A stretch of 64,000 nucleotides of DNA from Pseudocercospora fijiensis CIRAD86 (GCF_000340215.1 NW_006921551.1:82475-146474), one strand, 5' to 3'. Shown: positions 10,380 through 22,909, numbered from the stretch's first letter. A program made the numbers and translations. The notes: a model not told the origin generated them from the sequence alone.

Positions 10380-12686
10380 ATACGAGAGGAAAGGAACGGC
10401 GTATTATCGTCGACGTAGAGGTACCTTATACGTATCCTTAAAGTACTAGTCGACTATAGTACTTAGATTAACCTCGTCTCCTAATATATTACGAAGGTCT
10501 TAGACCTACCTCCCTTAGACCTAGCTCCTCCGAAAGTTACCTTCCTCGATAATAACCGTATAACTATTTCTAAAGCCTACTCTCTCGCGCCGACTATAAA
10601 GGATAGGTTAGGCGTTAAGCGAACTATTACCTAGACCTTCTAGGCTAGGATCTTTACTAGATACGATATAGTCCTAGGATAGGACTAGCTCGTAGATACT
10701 AACCCTCTTATCTCTTTTAGAAGGGGGACTTTTATCTAGAACCCGATTACTAGGGACCTAGATAATTACTTTAAGGCGCCTAAACGGCCCCTCGAAGACT
10801 CCTTCGAGACCCTCGCTAACGACCCTATCTATCGTATCCTCGCTACTATCGTCGACGGGTCTATAGCTTTCTAACTTAAAGATAGGCGGTATATTGTTAG
10901 TCCGGAAACTACTAATAAGACTCCTCTAGGTCCCGACCCGGACCCCTCTAGTACCTTTAAGGTACCTTCCGACTACCTCTATATCCCTATAGCGGAAGCC
11001 TTAATAACTGTCTCGGCTTAAGGAGGAGGTAATCGAGATCCTACTACTATTAATTGCAACTAATAGGATCCCTAGTAGATCGGAGCACTCCTTACTTACG
11101 ATAGGTTTAAGATCCTATACGACCCGTATCCCGAGCTATCTAACCTTCCTAACGCCGTCTATTAATACGCTATCGTTATAGCCGTAGACGTCTATTAGAA
11201 TATACCCGATGCGTTTAAGGATTATATTAACGTCTTTAACGCCGATCTCGCTAGTATCCTTCCCTAACACTCGTAGTACGACTATACTATCGAACTAGAA
11301 GAAGGTAAAGTCCCTCTATAACTACCTATTTACAACCTCTTCTAGGATAAACTGAAAGCCCTCCGCGAATATATCGACTAGGCTCTAGCTAAAGGCTAGA
11401 TCCGACTTAGTAAGTCGCCCTATAGTATACCTATTCTCTTTATACTAAAGAAGGATAGTAGTATCCGCTTATATATCGACTATCGGGGCCTTAGTAAGAT
11501 TACTATTAAAGACCGCTATCCTCTACCTCTTATTAGTAAACTTCTCGACCGGCTTAGTAAAGCTAAGATCTTCTCTAAATTAGACCTTAAAGATGCCTAT
11601 TATCGTCTCTATATTTATAAGGGAGACGAATAGAAGACGACTTTTAAGACCCGCTATAGCCTCTTTAAGTACCTTGTTATGCCTTTCGGCTTAGCAAATG
11701 CTCCTACTACCTTCTAGTTATATATTAACCGGGCCCTTATTAGCCTAGTTAATCGCATCTACGTAGTCTACCTAGATAATATATTAATCTATTCCGAGAG
11801 CCCTAAAGAGTATAAGGAGTATATCCGAATAGTCTTAGAGAGACTAAGATAATAGAAGCTTTATACTAAGCCTTCTAAGTACGAATTCTATATAAAGAGC
11901 GTAGAATTCCTTAGGTTCGTCGTTACTCTAGAAGGTGTCGTAATAGACTAGAAGCGTATAAAGGCTATCTAAGATTAGCCTACGCCTCGTAGCTATAGAG
12001 ACGTTTAAGTCTTCCTAAGGTTTGCTAACTTCTACTAACGTTTTATATAAGGATACTTGCGTATTGCCTGCCTATTAAACGAGTTGTAAGCTAGAGGAAA
12101 GTTAGAAGAGAAAGGGAAAGGGAAGAAAAGGGTTATTAGAGGGCTATAGTAATAGATAGAAGATGCCGAAGAGTCGTTCTAAGCACTAAAATAGGCTTTC
12201 TAAGAAGCACCTATACTACGACATTTCGACCCTACTTTACTAATTATAGTTATTACTAACGCCTCTAACGCGGTATATACTAGCATCCTTCTCTAGCTAG
12301 GTGCCTCTAAGGCACCTTATTAGTGCTACTAGTACCCTATTGCCTACTACTTTAAGAGCTTTATAGGTACGCAAGTCCGTTATAGTATACTAGATAAAGA
12401 ATTAATAGCGATTTCCGAATGCTTTAAAGTCTAGCGTTACTATCTTAAGGGAGCGATATACCTAATTAGAGTCCTAACGGACTATTACAACCTAAAGTAC
12501 TTTATAACGACGTAGGAGCTTAATAGCCGTTAAGCCCGCATCGCTAAACGCCTTGCTACTTATAACTTTATAATCGAATATAAAAAGGGAACGTCTAACC
12601 CTTCGGACGGCCTTTCCCGCCGACTAGATTATTTTAATAGGTTTAAGGATAATACTAAACGTAGGGAGCTAAGGGACCTCCTTCCT
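10380..12686 (+). pseudogene. Pol relic of element A, part 1: protease, reverse transcriptase, RNase H
   Basis: The reverse transcriptase is unmistakable. Near 11,470-11,700 it reads YIDYRGLSKITIKDRYPLPL, then FSKLDLKDAYYRL and MPFGLANAPTTF, followed by YLDNILIYS where the YxDD box has lost its second Asp (GAT to AAT). RNase H follows with LDKELIAISECFKV, and the connection KKGTSNPSDGLSRRLDY near 12,590 is the typical end of the Gypsy RNase H domain. The protein is cut at 12,691 by element B and resumes at 17,784. Nearly all stops are TAG or TAA. The protease region near 10,380-10,700 is poorly defined. Confidence 0.85.
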
Positions 12687-12691
12687 AGCCT

Positions 12692-12878
12692 TATAATAGG
12701 GGTTATATAAGTAGGTAGATAGTATAGTCGAGAAGCGTATAGTATTCGATAAGGTCTATAAAAAGGGAGGAGAGGAAAGTTAGGAAGTTAGGATAATACT
12801 AAGCGCCAAGCCCTGCCTAAGGCACTAAGACCCTAGCTTTACTTAGCCGGTTATATGCCTTTTATATATCCTCTAATA
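12692..12878 (-). repeat. 3' LTR of element B (left copy)
   Basis: 187 bp; on the minus strand it begins TATTAGAGG (TGTTAGAGG in the other copy) and ends CCCCTATTATA (ACA before RIP). A TATATAAAA box lies at 12858-12871 on the minus strand, close to the LTR start. The adjoining internal run at 12883-12892 (minus AGAAGGGAAG) may be the polypurine tract. Confidence 0.88.
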
Positions 12879-13193
12879 TAGGCTTCCCTTCTAAAGGCTA
12901 CGCCCTCGTAGCTATCCGTAGTGTCCCCTCGCTAAATTAGTAATTTAATAGACTATACTTCTTACGTACTAGATTAAACGCTTAGCTACTAAATATGTTA
13001 CTATTAACTCTATAATTAATTCCATTTCTATTATACTACTACTCTCCTAACTAAGCTATAATAGCGGAACACTAATAGGGCGCGCGAACGTATAAGGTTA
13101 GTAATAGCAAGGCAGGCAGGTAATAGTAAGGTTTTAGTAGCAAGAATACTAGGTAAAGTTAGTAGTCGACGGTAGCCTATAATTAGTAGATAG

Positions 13194-13220
13194 CTAATGC
13201 TACCCCCGGGGTGTTATTAA
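13194..13220. repeat. 27-bp near-palindrome, copy 1, in element B
   Basis: Arms CTAATGCTACCCC and GGGGTGTTATTAA around a C. Here it lies between the end of the pol relic and the left LTR of element B, so the motif is shared by two different Gypsy elements. Confidence 0.8.
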
Positions 13221-13239
13221 TTCTAAGCTATAATACTAT

Positions 13240-16200
13240 GTTATATAGCCTTCTTAGCCTTCTTCCGGCTATCCTTAGTAGCCCTATACTCCTATAGCAA
13301 CTCGGTTATGTCTTTAAAGGACTGTTTAGTCTCCTACGAGTCCTACTTAGGAGTATAGCCTTGCTAGCGTAGTAGGTATTCCTTCTAGCTATTCCTTATC
13401 CGGTCCTCTAGTATACGCTCTACCTACTATAGCTCTTTACTATTAGCTAGCATATCTTCGCGCTCGGTAGGGGCCTCTTCGACGCCCTTACGGTAGTAAT
13501 ATACTTTAAGGAGCGATATATAGAAAGTGTCGTAAATAGTATAGTATAGTAGAAGCTATAGTCGATAGGCCTAGCTATTGCCCTTCGGTTCTCGAATACG
13601 GAAGGGGCTAATAAACCTTAGAGCTAGCTTAGGGCGTGTTTTGCTATTAGGAGAAGGGTACTTGCGAATGCGGAGGTTCTTAGTATTTAGTATAACTATG
13701 TCGCCTTGTTTAAAGGTTATTAGTATATAATATTTGTCGTAATAGGCCTTTTAGTAGGCCTATGCTTTCTTTAGTTTGTTAGCTATCTTAGTATAGATTT
13801 CTCGCATCTTCTATATACGTGCTATAGCTGCTAGTGTTTCTAATTAACCGGCTTCCCTTCCTTAGCGCTCGGCCTCGAGCGGCTATTATAGTATGCCTAG
13901 GTTATAGCCTATCGTAGCGTAGTATAGCGACACCTTAGTTAATAAATAGACAGCGTTGTTATATACAAATTCTGCTAGTTATAGGAGGTCTACCTACTTG
14001 TTAGGATCCTTATTAATATAACTACGTAGGTACTACTATAGCGTAGCATTCTGTCTCTCGGTCTAACTATTAGTCTATAGATAGAAGGCTATCGATAGCC
14101 GATGCCTTAGTCTTAGTTATAGGCATATCTCGCTCTAATAGTATAATATAAAGATAGAGCTATAGTCTAATACTAGACCTTTAGGGGTACCCTAATAGGT
14201 ATAAAAGATATTGTACTATAGGGCTTCTACTAGGTTAACTAATAACTAATCTTTCCTAGCGGGAATGTATCGGGCGCTCTTAGTAAAGCGATCGACGACG
14301 ACTAGAATAGCGTCGAAAACATCCTTACTACTACGCCTCTTAGCGGTAGGAAGGCCTATAATAAAGTTAAGTATAGGCTTAGTAAACGGCTTGTTAGGAA
14401 TAGGAAGCGAGGACAACTCGCTAAATAGTAGGTGCCTTAGTACTTTAACCCTCTAGCAAATAGTATATATGTTTATATACTCCTTTATATGCCGCTTACT
14501 ATTTAGCTAGTAGTATATACGCGATAATAGCTCGTACGACCTCTCTATACTATAGCAACTAGCAAGCTCGCTATTATAGTATTACTTAAGAATCTCTTAT
14601 CAAATCGATTACTTAGCGGCTATATACAAGCGGCCCTTGTGGCGTAGGTGCCTAGCACTATCGATTAACTAGTTGTTCTTACTCTTACTAGATCGAGTCT
14701 CGCGCCTATTCGTAAGCCGAGTAAGGCGGTTAATAGCAAAGGCGTCCCTTTGCTAAGCACGTAATAGCTTACTTATAAAGGCTTAACTATTACCTTATAC
14801 GGGGTCGCTTAACAGCACTCTCGCTATCTTACGTAGTACGTACTATATGCATCTAGTAGCACTAGCAGCCGGATTAACTATATTAGTGCTATCGTCGCTA
14901 TTACTATAAATAGCGACGTTAATTATAGGATCTCTATAGTCTACTTTAGCGTGTTTGCTCTTGCTCTTTACGCGCACTATTAATATAGTAGGAACACCTT
15001 TGTGTTATATACTAGCGCAGTATCCGGAAGTCCGCTTATCCTACTATATAGTAATGTCTATAGCAATCTTATATTATAGGGTAGGAAACAATAAATTAAT
15101 AAACTAGGTTTCGCTATCGTAATTAGGCCGCCTCGATAGTCTATTAGTAGGGTTACTAACGCCTAGCCGATATAGAATATTAAAATCGAACCCGGCGAGG
15201 TAGACGGCCTATCTAGCCTATCGACCTATAACCCTAGTAACCTTAGTAATTCTACGAAGGTTGTTATAGTCGGTATAGACCTCTATAGTATGTTAGGCAC
15301 TATTAAGATAGTATCGCTAATGCTTAAAGGCTTCTACGATTGCTAATAGCTCTTGCTCGTACGTCTCGTAGCGACGTTCTACGTTAATTGTCTTCTTCGA
15401 GAAGAAGGCAATCGGGTACTAGTAGTTGTCTTTACTGCTAGCCTATTGCGATAGGATAGCGGATATAGCATACTACGAAGCGTTAGTCTCAATTTTTAGG
15501 GGTTTGTTTAGTTTAAAATAATAAAGTAAAGGGGTAGTAGTAAACCGCTCCTTTAAACCGTTAAAAGCGGCTTATGCTTTGTCCGTCTACCGGAGCTCTC
15601 TTAAAGGGTTGTTCTTTGTTTTAGTAAGCTTAGTTAATAGTGAAACGTAGCGTAAATAGCCCTTAATAAAGCGACGGTAGAAGTTGGTAAAACTAAGGAA
15701 CGATTAAAGCTCTTTAACCGTCGTAGGCGTAGGCTATTTAGTAATAGTCTTTACGCGATTAGGGTCGGCCTTAACGCCTTTAGTAGAGACTAAGAAGCCT
15801 AAGAAGGGCACCTCCTTAGTAGCAAAGGTGCATTTAGAAGGCTTGCAGTATAGGCTATAGGCGCGTAGGCGATTAAGTACTTTTCTAATAGCGGCCTAAT
15901 AGTTAGCAATACTAGGTAAATAAGTATAAATTAGTATATTATTAAGGTAGACAATATATAGGTAGTCTAGTAGGCTAGATAGGGCCCTATTAATGTAGGA
16001 CTAGAATGTCGCAGGCGCGTTAGCTTTTAGTACCTAGCCTTATTAAACTAAGCAAGGGTTAGTATATTAGTACGGTATAACTGTCTTAGATCTAGGTGCT
16101 TAGTAGTGCGATAGTTAATAAGGGTACCGACCGAATTTCCTAGATCTAGTATAACCTTAGTCTTATAATTGCTATTATATATATTATAGATAAGATAGTC

Positions 16201-17560
16201 TCGTATAATTGCTAGCTATATATTAATAGTCCTACGCCGCACTAGGCTAACAGTTAGTATAGCGCTTATTCTTTTTTCGAGTAATCGGGAAGGTTTGTTA
16301 TAATAGGGGTTGCATTTGCCGATATAAGCTTCCTTCTATAGTCCGTAGTAGCGCGATTAATTCGGGCTTAGTCCTTTAGCTTATCGCATATACCGAGCAA
16401 GTAGCTAGTACTATCGTAGTTAAAGTACTTGAAACTAGTTAGTAGAGTGCCGCTATAGCTATTGCTACTACTAGCCGAAGGTCGCTCGGTTTAGTAGAGG
16501 TACCTACCTCTTCCGCGGCCCCTACTACGCTAGGTATTACTTCCTTAATATAGCCTAGACCGATTGTTGCTACGGCCCTACTATTATTATTAAGGGTTGT
16601 TATTATTATTACCGTTATCCTTATTAGGCTTATTAGCTCCGCCTTAGTAGCCCCCTCTTCTACGGTTACTACGGTTGTTATTAGGCCGGATTTTCGATTC
16701 TAGTCGCTTCTAAGACTATACGGCCTATTCGGCTATATCGACCTTAACTATAAATTCTAGGCGGCTAAGGTATTGTTCGAATACACGGCGGCGGTCTAGT
16801 TTAAGGGCAAGTTCCTATCTTAGTTTAGGTCGTATTTCTATAATCTATACTAAATTATCCTTAGTTAGTAAGTCGTCCTTAATAGCCCTTAGGCGGGTTT
16901 AGAAGGCTCGAGCTATTTTACTAGGCTTCTATTTAGCGTAGAGGAATTGTTCCTAAGTACGCTATTATCTTAAATAGGGGTTGCTAAGCGTGTTTAGTAT
17001 AGTATCCTTATAGGTTTGCTAGTCAATTAAGGTCTAATCTTCGAGAGAGTTAAAGTAGTCGTCCTAGGTTCTCTTAGGGTCGCTATCGATATATTATATA
17101 GCATATACAGCTAGAGTATAGTCGGTTAGTAGCGCTTTTAGTACGTTACGCTAGTTAAGCTCGTAGTTACGGATGCAGTCGTTGTACCATTTCCTACTAG
17201 AGCTATTAAATATAGTATAGTCCTTAAGTTTAGCGTCCTTTCTTAGTACTAGCTCTTCCGCTAGAGGTATACCGAGCTTAGCTATAAGGCGTTAGATAGC
17301 CGCGAAGTTATTACGGACTTCCTTTTCTCGTTAAAGCACTTAGAGCCTAGTACGCAAACAGGCTCTTAGACCCGCGGGGTTAGGTAGTCCGAATAGTAGA
17401 TAGCTATCTCGTTAGCCTATAATAAAGCCCCTATTTAAGATATTATCGTAGTCGTCTATAGCTAAGTTAGTAGTTTTCTTTAGCGTATATATATTGTCTT
17501 TATAGGAGACTTGTTTTAGTGCGAATTCGAGTCGTGTTCCTAAATCGATTAACTATCTAG
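13240..17560 (-). pseudogene. Gag-Pol relic of element B
   Basis: On the minus strand, the region around 15,850-15,560 reads VPFLGFLVSTKGVKADPNRV, then SFTNFYRRFIKGYLRYVSLL, then LREL, and RFTTTPLLYYFKLNKPLKIE. This is the RT-to-RNase H junction of a Gypsy element. Gag-like charged sequence lies at about 16,650-17,550, and integrase plus C-terminal region at about 13,250-15,000. All frames are broken by TAG/TAA. The integrase end (13,273-13,740) is closely related to a truncated fragment at 59,548-60,011, so the family has at least one more copy in the window. Confidence 0.8.
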
Positions 17561-17574
17561 CTGCTGCCCTTAAA

Positions 17575-17591
17575 GGGTAGATCGAATACTA
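17575..17591 (-). promoter_or_regulatory. Primer-binding site of element B
   Basis: The plus strand reads GGGTAGATCGAATACTA directly against the LTR. If the last three bases were CCA before RIP (CpA to TpA), this is the 3' end of a tRNA, and the minus strand is the matching primer site beginning TGG. I cannot name the tRNA. Confidence 0.55.
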
Positions 17592-17778
17592 TATAATAGG
17601 GGTTATATAAGTAGGTAGATAGTATAGTCGAGAAGCGTATAGTATTCGATAAGGTCTATAAAAAGGGGGGAGAGGAAAGTTAGGAAGTTAGGCTAATACT
17701 AAGCGCTAAGCCCTACCTAAGGTACTAGGACCCTAGCTTTACTTAGCCGGTTACATGCCTTTTATATATCCTCTAACA
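17592..17778 (-). repeat. 5' LTR of element B (right copy), with TATA box
   Basis: 187-bp partner of 12692-12878. On the minus strand it starts TGTTAGAGGATATATAAAAG, so a TATA box (17758-17771) sits only about ten bases from the LTR start, where transcription of an LTR element would be driven. Followed on the plus side by the duplication AGCCT. Confidence 0.88.
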
Positions 17779-17783
17779 AGCCT

Positions 17784-18592
17784 CTAGCGTTAGTTAGAAG
17801 TTACCCTAGACCTGCTACCTACCGTAGAGGCACCTCGTAGGTCCCTTGCGACCGTATTAGTAGAATAGTCCTCTTCTACGGACTCGCTTATAGATAGTTA
17901 AACCGATTATTTAATAATAGCAAGCCTTTATCTCTAAGAAGAGAAGGAGGACTTAGATAGCTACGCTCCCGATAATGCCGCTATACTATATCTTACTAGG
18001 GCAGGACCTACGGCTAGCGCTAAGAACCGCAACCTCTTAGTACCTCGCTATCTTATTATTACGGTAGTAGGCGGTAAAACGGCATACGCTATCGAGCTAC
18101 CGGCGTCCCTTATAGACCTTATTCGGGAAGCCTAATAAAAGGACGCTTTTATAGAAGACATCCGGACTGGAGCTACGTAGGCGGCTAGAAGCGATACTAA
18201 GGAGGCACTAATAGAGCCCCTCTTAGGTACTTTAAAGGCACCTCTCCGCCCTAGACTTAAAGGGTACTAGGAATTTAACGACGATAACCTTCTCCGTTAC
18301 GACGGAAAAGTTTACGTCCCTAGCTTTATATCTCTTAAATAAGAGATCCTTCGAAGGAATTATAATAATCCTATCGCTAGGTACTACGGTATCGTACGAA
18401 CCTAATACGTTATTGCCGCTAAGTATTACTAGCCTAGGATTACTAAAGAGGTAGCTAAATATATCTCCTAGTGCGATATCTATTAACGGACAAAAGCTAA
18501 ATACTATAAACCCTACGGTCGGCTACGCCTATTAGAGATCCCTAAGGTGCCTAAAAGGTACCTCTCTATAGACTTTATTACTAAGCTACTAC
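17784..18592 (+). pseudogene. Pol relic of element A, part 2: integrase zinc-binding region
   Basis: This continues the element A polyprotein after element B. Near 18,370-18,520 the frame reads GRYYGIVRTQYVIAAKYY-like, then a CDIYQRTKAKYYKPYGRL-like block, which corresponds to the HHCC zinc-binding region of Gypsy integrases. It ends at DFITKL, where element C is inserted (target ACTAC or CTAC), and the integrase core resumes at 30,883. Confidence 0.75.
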
Positions 18593-18870
18593 TAAAGGAC
18601 GGAAACCAACACTACTACTACTACTTATAGCAATAGTATAGGCTACCGAGGGTAACATAACCTATAGCAATATAGGCAGCTATGTTTAGCAAGATAGGAT
18701 AACGAGACTGTCGCTTAGGCTAATAACTAGAGCCCTGCAATATAGGCATTGTAGAAGTGTAACATAAACAATGTACTGTACGAGGTTAATAATCTGTCTA
18801 CTCTGTAGAAGGAGGCCTCTTATATAGGCTCAAAACTAGCCTATAGGTGTAGGGCCGGTTACTAGCTAAT
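18593..18870 (-). repeat. 3' LTR of element C (left copy)
   Basis: 278 bp, 8 transitions different from 30600-30877. It keeps several CA dinucleotides (e.g. AACCAACACTAC), so it is only lightly RIP-mutated. Confidence 0.9.
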
Positions 18871-18871
18871 A

Positions 18872-18885
18872 TCCCTCCCTTTCTT
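18872..18885 (-). other. Polypurine tract of element C
   Basis: The plus strand reads TCCCTCCCTTTCTT against the left LTR, i.e. AAGAAAGGGAGGGA on the minus strand. This is the expected priming site for plus-strand synthesis immediately before the 3' LTR of a minus-oriented element. Confidence 0.75.
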
Positions 18886-19009
18886 CGTATCTAACTAGAC
18901 ACGCTTCACATTGCGCGCTTAAAACAAACATATATGCATCCTTAGCGTTCTTAGCTAAGGCTATTTTCAGAACTCCGCAATAATATCCCTAGGGTAGCAT
19001 TAATCCTAG

Positions 19010-21807
19010 ATACTATAATTATGCAAAAACAACTTCCTAAGCAACACTATATAGACCTACTGTTGCTTTAACGCGCTGTAATCCTTACTAGCAATAACCT
19101 TATCTGCTAGTCGGCTCTCGAAATCTCCTCCGTATACGTTGAAGCTATTAGTACCGAAGTACTATCCCTCGTAGAAAGCTTAATTAACGAGGAGGTTAGC
19201 AGCCTTTTCCGTCGTAGCATTCTCCTAATTGTGTAGATATTCCTTAAGTCCCTCGTTATTAAGCTAGAGGATCTGTTTAACTTCGTTCTAAACAACGTAA
19301 CTTAACTAAGGAATCCTACTAACTAGGGCGTCGGAGATATAGCCGAGGCCTTCGACTAAGATCGCCGTAGGGAAAGCGAATAGTACGAAGGAGTTAGAGG
19401 CCGGGAGGGCGGTCAGATTGCGGTACGCTTTAGCAACCTAGGAGACTATCAAGTTCTCGTAACCCTTAACCTTAGTGCTATTAATAACGCGAGAGTAGCC
19501 TAGGTTAATTAATATACGGTTGCTCTCGGCCTTTAGATTACTATATAGCAGGTATAGTATCTAAATAGAGACCTCGTACTCCTTTAGAGGGTTGAGGATC
19601 CACTCCGCCTTACGCTCCTTACTATTAGGCTAACTATCGAATATATAGTCGAGGTCGTCGTCGGTAAGGTACTTATTAGTAAGCTTGCCGATTTTGCTTA
19701 GTAGGACTAGGCTACGAGCCTTAAGCTTCTTAACCTAGTTCGTAAAGACCTCGGGCTAATACATGCCTTCGATAATAGTAGAGTAGCTAGTCTTATCCTT
19801 AGACATAAGGCAGACCTTAATACGTAGGTAACTAGCACCCTCGCTAGCTACGAGCTTAACTATATCTTGTCTAAGACGAGCAGATTCCTTAGAAGGACAG
19901 TTTTTATAAGTACCGCCAACCTTAAAGAACTTAGTAGGCTTAGGGACAGAGATAAGCTCGTATACGTAATTAGGTCGAAGGGCGATAGCTAAGAGCTATA
20001 GGGCAGGGTGCTAGCGGACGATTTGGTTGCTTACACTATAAGTTTAAAAGGCATTGCGGCCTTCTTGCTTAGACTTAGGCATCGCACGTATATACTAAAG
20101 GTATATTTTAAACTCCTCCTATATTAGGTCGATAAGGAAAGGAAGATGTGCTCCGCGAGGCTCTTATAACTAACTAAAGACTTGAGGGAAGATAGCATTG
20201 CTAGTCTAGCGAAAGCGGTCGAAGGAAGTGCCTTAGCTAAGGATACCGGTAACGAACTTGCTCTAGCGATCCGTCGGCGTAAGGGCGCGAGTAACAGTAC
20301 TAGTAGGGTTGAACGCGTAGAGTCCTAGAGATATCGGGGCGGCAATAGGGCGTCTAGGAAACTAGTCCGCATAGGCCTAATTAGCCTTAAGGGCAGCGAA
20401 GGCATCTTAATTAGCGATATTACGTCTAATCTTTAATAGGCGACCGACGAGGACACTCGCCTTAGTACTAGTATAGAGACTATAGACCTTAGCGGCCTTC
20501 TTAATATAGTTAGTATACATAGTGAACCGCTCTTTACCTAGCTTGCTAAGGTCGTCGAGCTATTAATAGATAGATAGGGCGGCAGGAGCTTTGCCTATAT
20601 CGGCTTTAGGAACTATATCGATCTTAGTAATAAGGTACGTAATAGAGTCGCCCTTATAAGAACTATAGATGTTCTTAGTTAATAGGATCGGCGAGAGGCC
20701 TCTATCTCTACGCTCGCTAAAGGAGCCTTCGGAGGAGACATCTTCTAGTAGTATATCTAGTATATTAACATCCGAGTTACTATAGTTAGTACTATAGTTA
20801 GTACTATAGTCGGTACTAGAAGGAGTGCTATACTTCTTAGTAGCCTTGCGGAGGGCCTAGCGAGTATATAATGCCTTCTTACGCGCTGCTTCGGCCTTGG
20901 CGCGCTCGTCTTAAACTTCTTAAGGGACCTTGCGGTTGCGGGTCGAGCGACGATCTTTAGCCTACATTTCTATAGCGAGCGCAAGACTAGTAGCCGTATC
21001 GGCCTCGGTTTCTAGGCGAAGAGCCTTACGTTTAAGGATATTAACGATAGGAGCCTCTTAACCTTTAATAATAAAGCCTATACTATTAATGCGATAGCCC
21101 TTCTCTTTTAGTAGATCCTTAGTTATCTATACATTAAGGTCGACCTAGATAATCGCATCGTAGTGCTTCTTCTAGTAGGCTATCGTAAAGTCGTTAAGCG
21201 CAAAGGACAAGTTAAGTAACTGCTTACCTACCTTCTTGTTAGCGGTAGATATACGATAGATTATAGTGCAGGAAAGATGCTCGGTGCCTTAACGACGGAC
21301 CTTGTACTTATTAACGAACGAAGAGACCTACTTAGTACGCTCTTATCTACCGTAGGCGAAGTTAATAAGGCTCTTAGGAAGACTGCTTAGTCCTCCCTAA
21401 TGTTCGAAGGCCTAGTCGAGAGTCTTAAAGCGCAAGCGAATCTAGGTGCTAGCCGTCTCGAGGCTATAGACGACAGGAAAGGCTTATTCGATATCTATAT
21501 CGTTAAGGACCTCGCGCTTAAAGATACGCTTACCGATAGACTAACGCAAGTTGTTTATACCGTACGTAACTAAGACAGTAGCCTTCTTAATGTTCCTATT
21601 AATAACGCGTAGTAGGGTACGAGCGTTCTAGATCTTCTCTTAAGGGTCTTTAAGGGCGGTAACGATCTGGAAGTAGTGCTCGAGGCTAGTTGCAGCAGCT
21701 AAGGCGCTATCGGAGGGGGCTTCGATCGGGACTAGTGCGCTTAGGTTTAGGGCTAGCGGGTTGCCGCTGCTACTAGCGCCTAGCGGATTTAGGGCGCCGG
21801 AAGACAT
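19010..21807 (-). pseudogene. Third ORF of element C, unknown function (about 930 codons)
   Basis: A long minus-strand frame begins at an ATG at 21805-21807 (MSSGALNPLGASSSGN) and runs to about 19,010, interrupted only by TAG/TAA. The N-terminus is Ser/Gly-rich, then EHYFQIVTALKDP and RTLLRVINRNIKKATVLV. The middle is Lys/Arg/Ala-rich (AKAEAARKKAL) with a short repeat of YSTN (20,781-20,822). The C-terminal third has KVKGYENLIV and PTAILVEGLGYISDALVSRI. It follows pol on the same strand, ahead of the polypurine tract, the place an env-like or accessory gene occupies in some LTR elements. I see no convincing signal peptide or transmembrane segment, so an envelope role is not supported. No family recognised. 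Confidence 0.6.
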
Positions 21808-22227
21808 CTTAGTCGACCGGAGCAGAAAGGAGTTAGTAACGAGCTTGCAAAAACGTTCGTAGCTTGTTAATAATAATTAAAGGGTTTAAATAGAAGAGGG
21901 GGGGGTAGGCGGTAGTAAGTTAGTTAGTATTCGAGTAGAAGAAAGAGCTTAGAAGGCTCGCCTTAAATAGGGTATAAAGGTAGCGTAGTCCGTGTGTTCC
22001 GGTAAAGCAAACGGATAACGACTATATATAGACCCTAAAAAGTAAAGCTGCATACGAGACTCCTTTATTAGTAGGGTAGGCTAAAGTTTAACAATCGATC
22101 TAGCTAATTGCTAGTAGCGACTACGCGCCTCTATTAACCTCTAGCTTTCGTAGATTCCCGCGCACTCGAAATGTAACTAGTTAGTTCGAGTACCTAGTAG
22201 TAATCTATAGTAGTAAGACTAGCGGGA

Positions 22228-22254
22228 CTAATAATACCCCCGGGGTAGCATTAG
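22228..22254. repeat. 27-bp near-palindrome, copy 2
   Basis: Left arm CTAATAATACCCC, centre C, right arm GGGGTAGCATTAG. The right arm is the reverse complement of CTAATGCTACCCC. It lies about 420 bp upstream (minus sense) of the third ORF of element C. Confidence 0.85.
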
Positions 22255-22655
22255 CTTTTCTCTAGAGATACTCGGCAACTAGGAGCAAATCGCCTAGGCC
22301 TAGCGTAGCTTATATTAGCCTATAGCACTATCGTTATAGATGTAGCATTACCTTTTATAGTAGCAGGCATGTAAACGTAGCCCGTGCGTTCTTCTTTCTT
22401 CTAGATACTAAGCTTAGCGGCCTAAGGTCCCTATTCTTAGAGGCTATAGGCCTAGGTTGCTGCGTCTATCTAAGAGCTAGGAAAGGAGAGGGATCCTCCC
22501 TTTCTTAGTGTCCTACGTAACTAGTACTAATTATAGTAGGAACATCCTCTAGCAAAGTACCTTGTTATCGTTACTACTTAAGGGTGGTTGCTAGAGTCTA
22601 GGAACCTAGAGGGAAGTAGTCCTAGAAGGGTAGAGGGTTAGGTTCGGCCATTTTC

Positions 22656-22682
22656 CTAATGCTACCCCCGGGGTATTATTAG
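22656..22682. repeat. 27-bp near-palindrome, copy 3
   Basis: Left arm CTAATGCTACCCC, centre C, right arm GGGGTATTATTAG. Apart from the centre base it is the reverse complement of the copy at 22228-22254. It lies just past the end of pol. Confidence 0.85.
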
Positions 22683-22909
22683 GAAAACACGCCTCGTACA
22701 GTTCTATCTAAGGAAACAAGAGCAAAGGAATAAAGTTATAGCAACATTAATCGAAAGTAAAGGCAAAGCAAAGGACAATAACAAGATAAACTAAAAGCAA
22801 CAAACGAGAGCATAAACATTAGCAGGAACGGATAGTAGGTAAGGACTAAAGGTACAGGGCGGCACTACATTAATAGCGCGGAGAACGATTAACAAGAGCA
22901 AGGAAGCAA

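Larger units (their letters stand above)
12692..17778 (-). mobile_element. Element B: Ty3/Gypsy LTR retrotransposon nested in element A
   Basis: 187-bp LTRs at 12692-12878 and 17592-17778, flanked by a 5-bp target duplication AGCCT (12687-12691 and 17779-17783). Coding relics run on the minus strand: gag to the right, then RT/RNase H, integrase and C-terminal region to the left. The LTRs differ at eight positions, seven of them transitions. A primer-binding site abuts the right LTR and a pyrimidine run abuts the left LTR, both as expected for minus orientation. It lies just after the RNase H of element A, so it is younger than A. Confidence 0.92.
21808..22909. other. Non-coding spacer between pol and third ORF of element C
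   Basis: No protein-like frame was found. Two copies of the 27-bp near-palindrome (22228-22254 and 22656-22682) sit in it in mirror orientation, enclosing about 400 bp. A G-run lies near 21,898-21,905. Confidence 0.5.
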
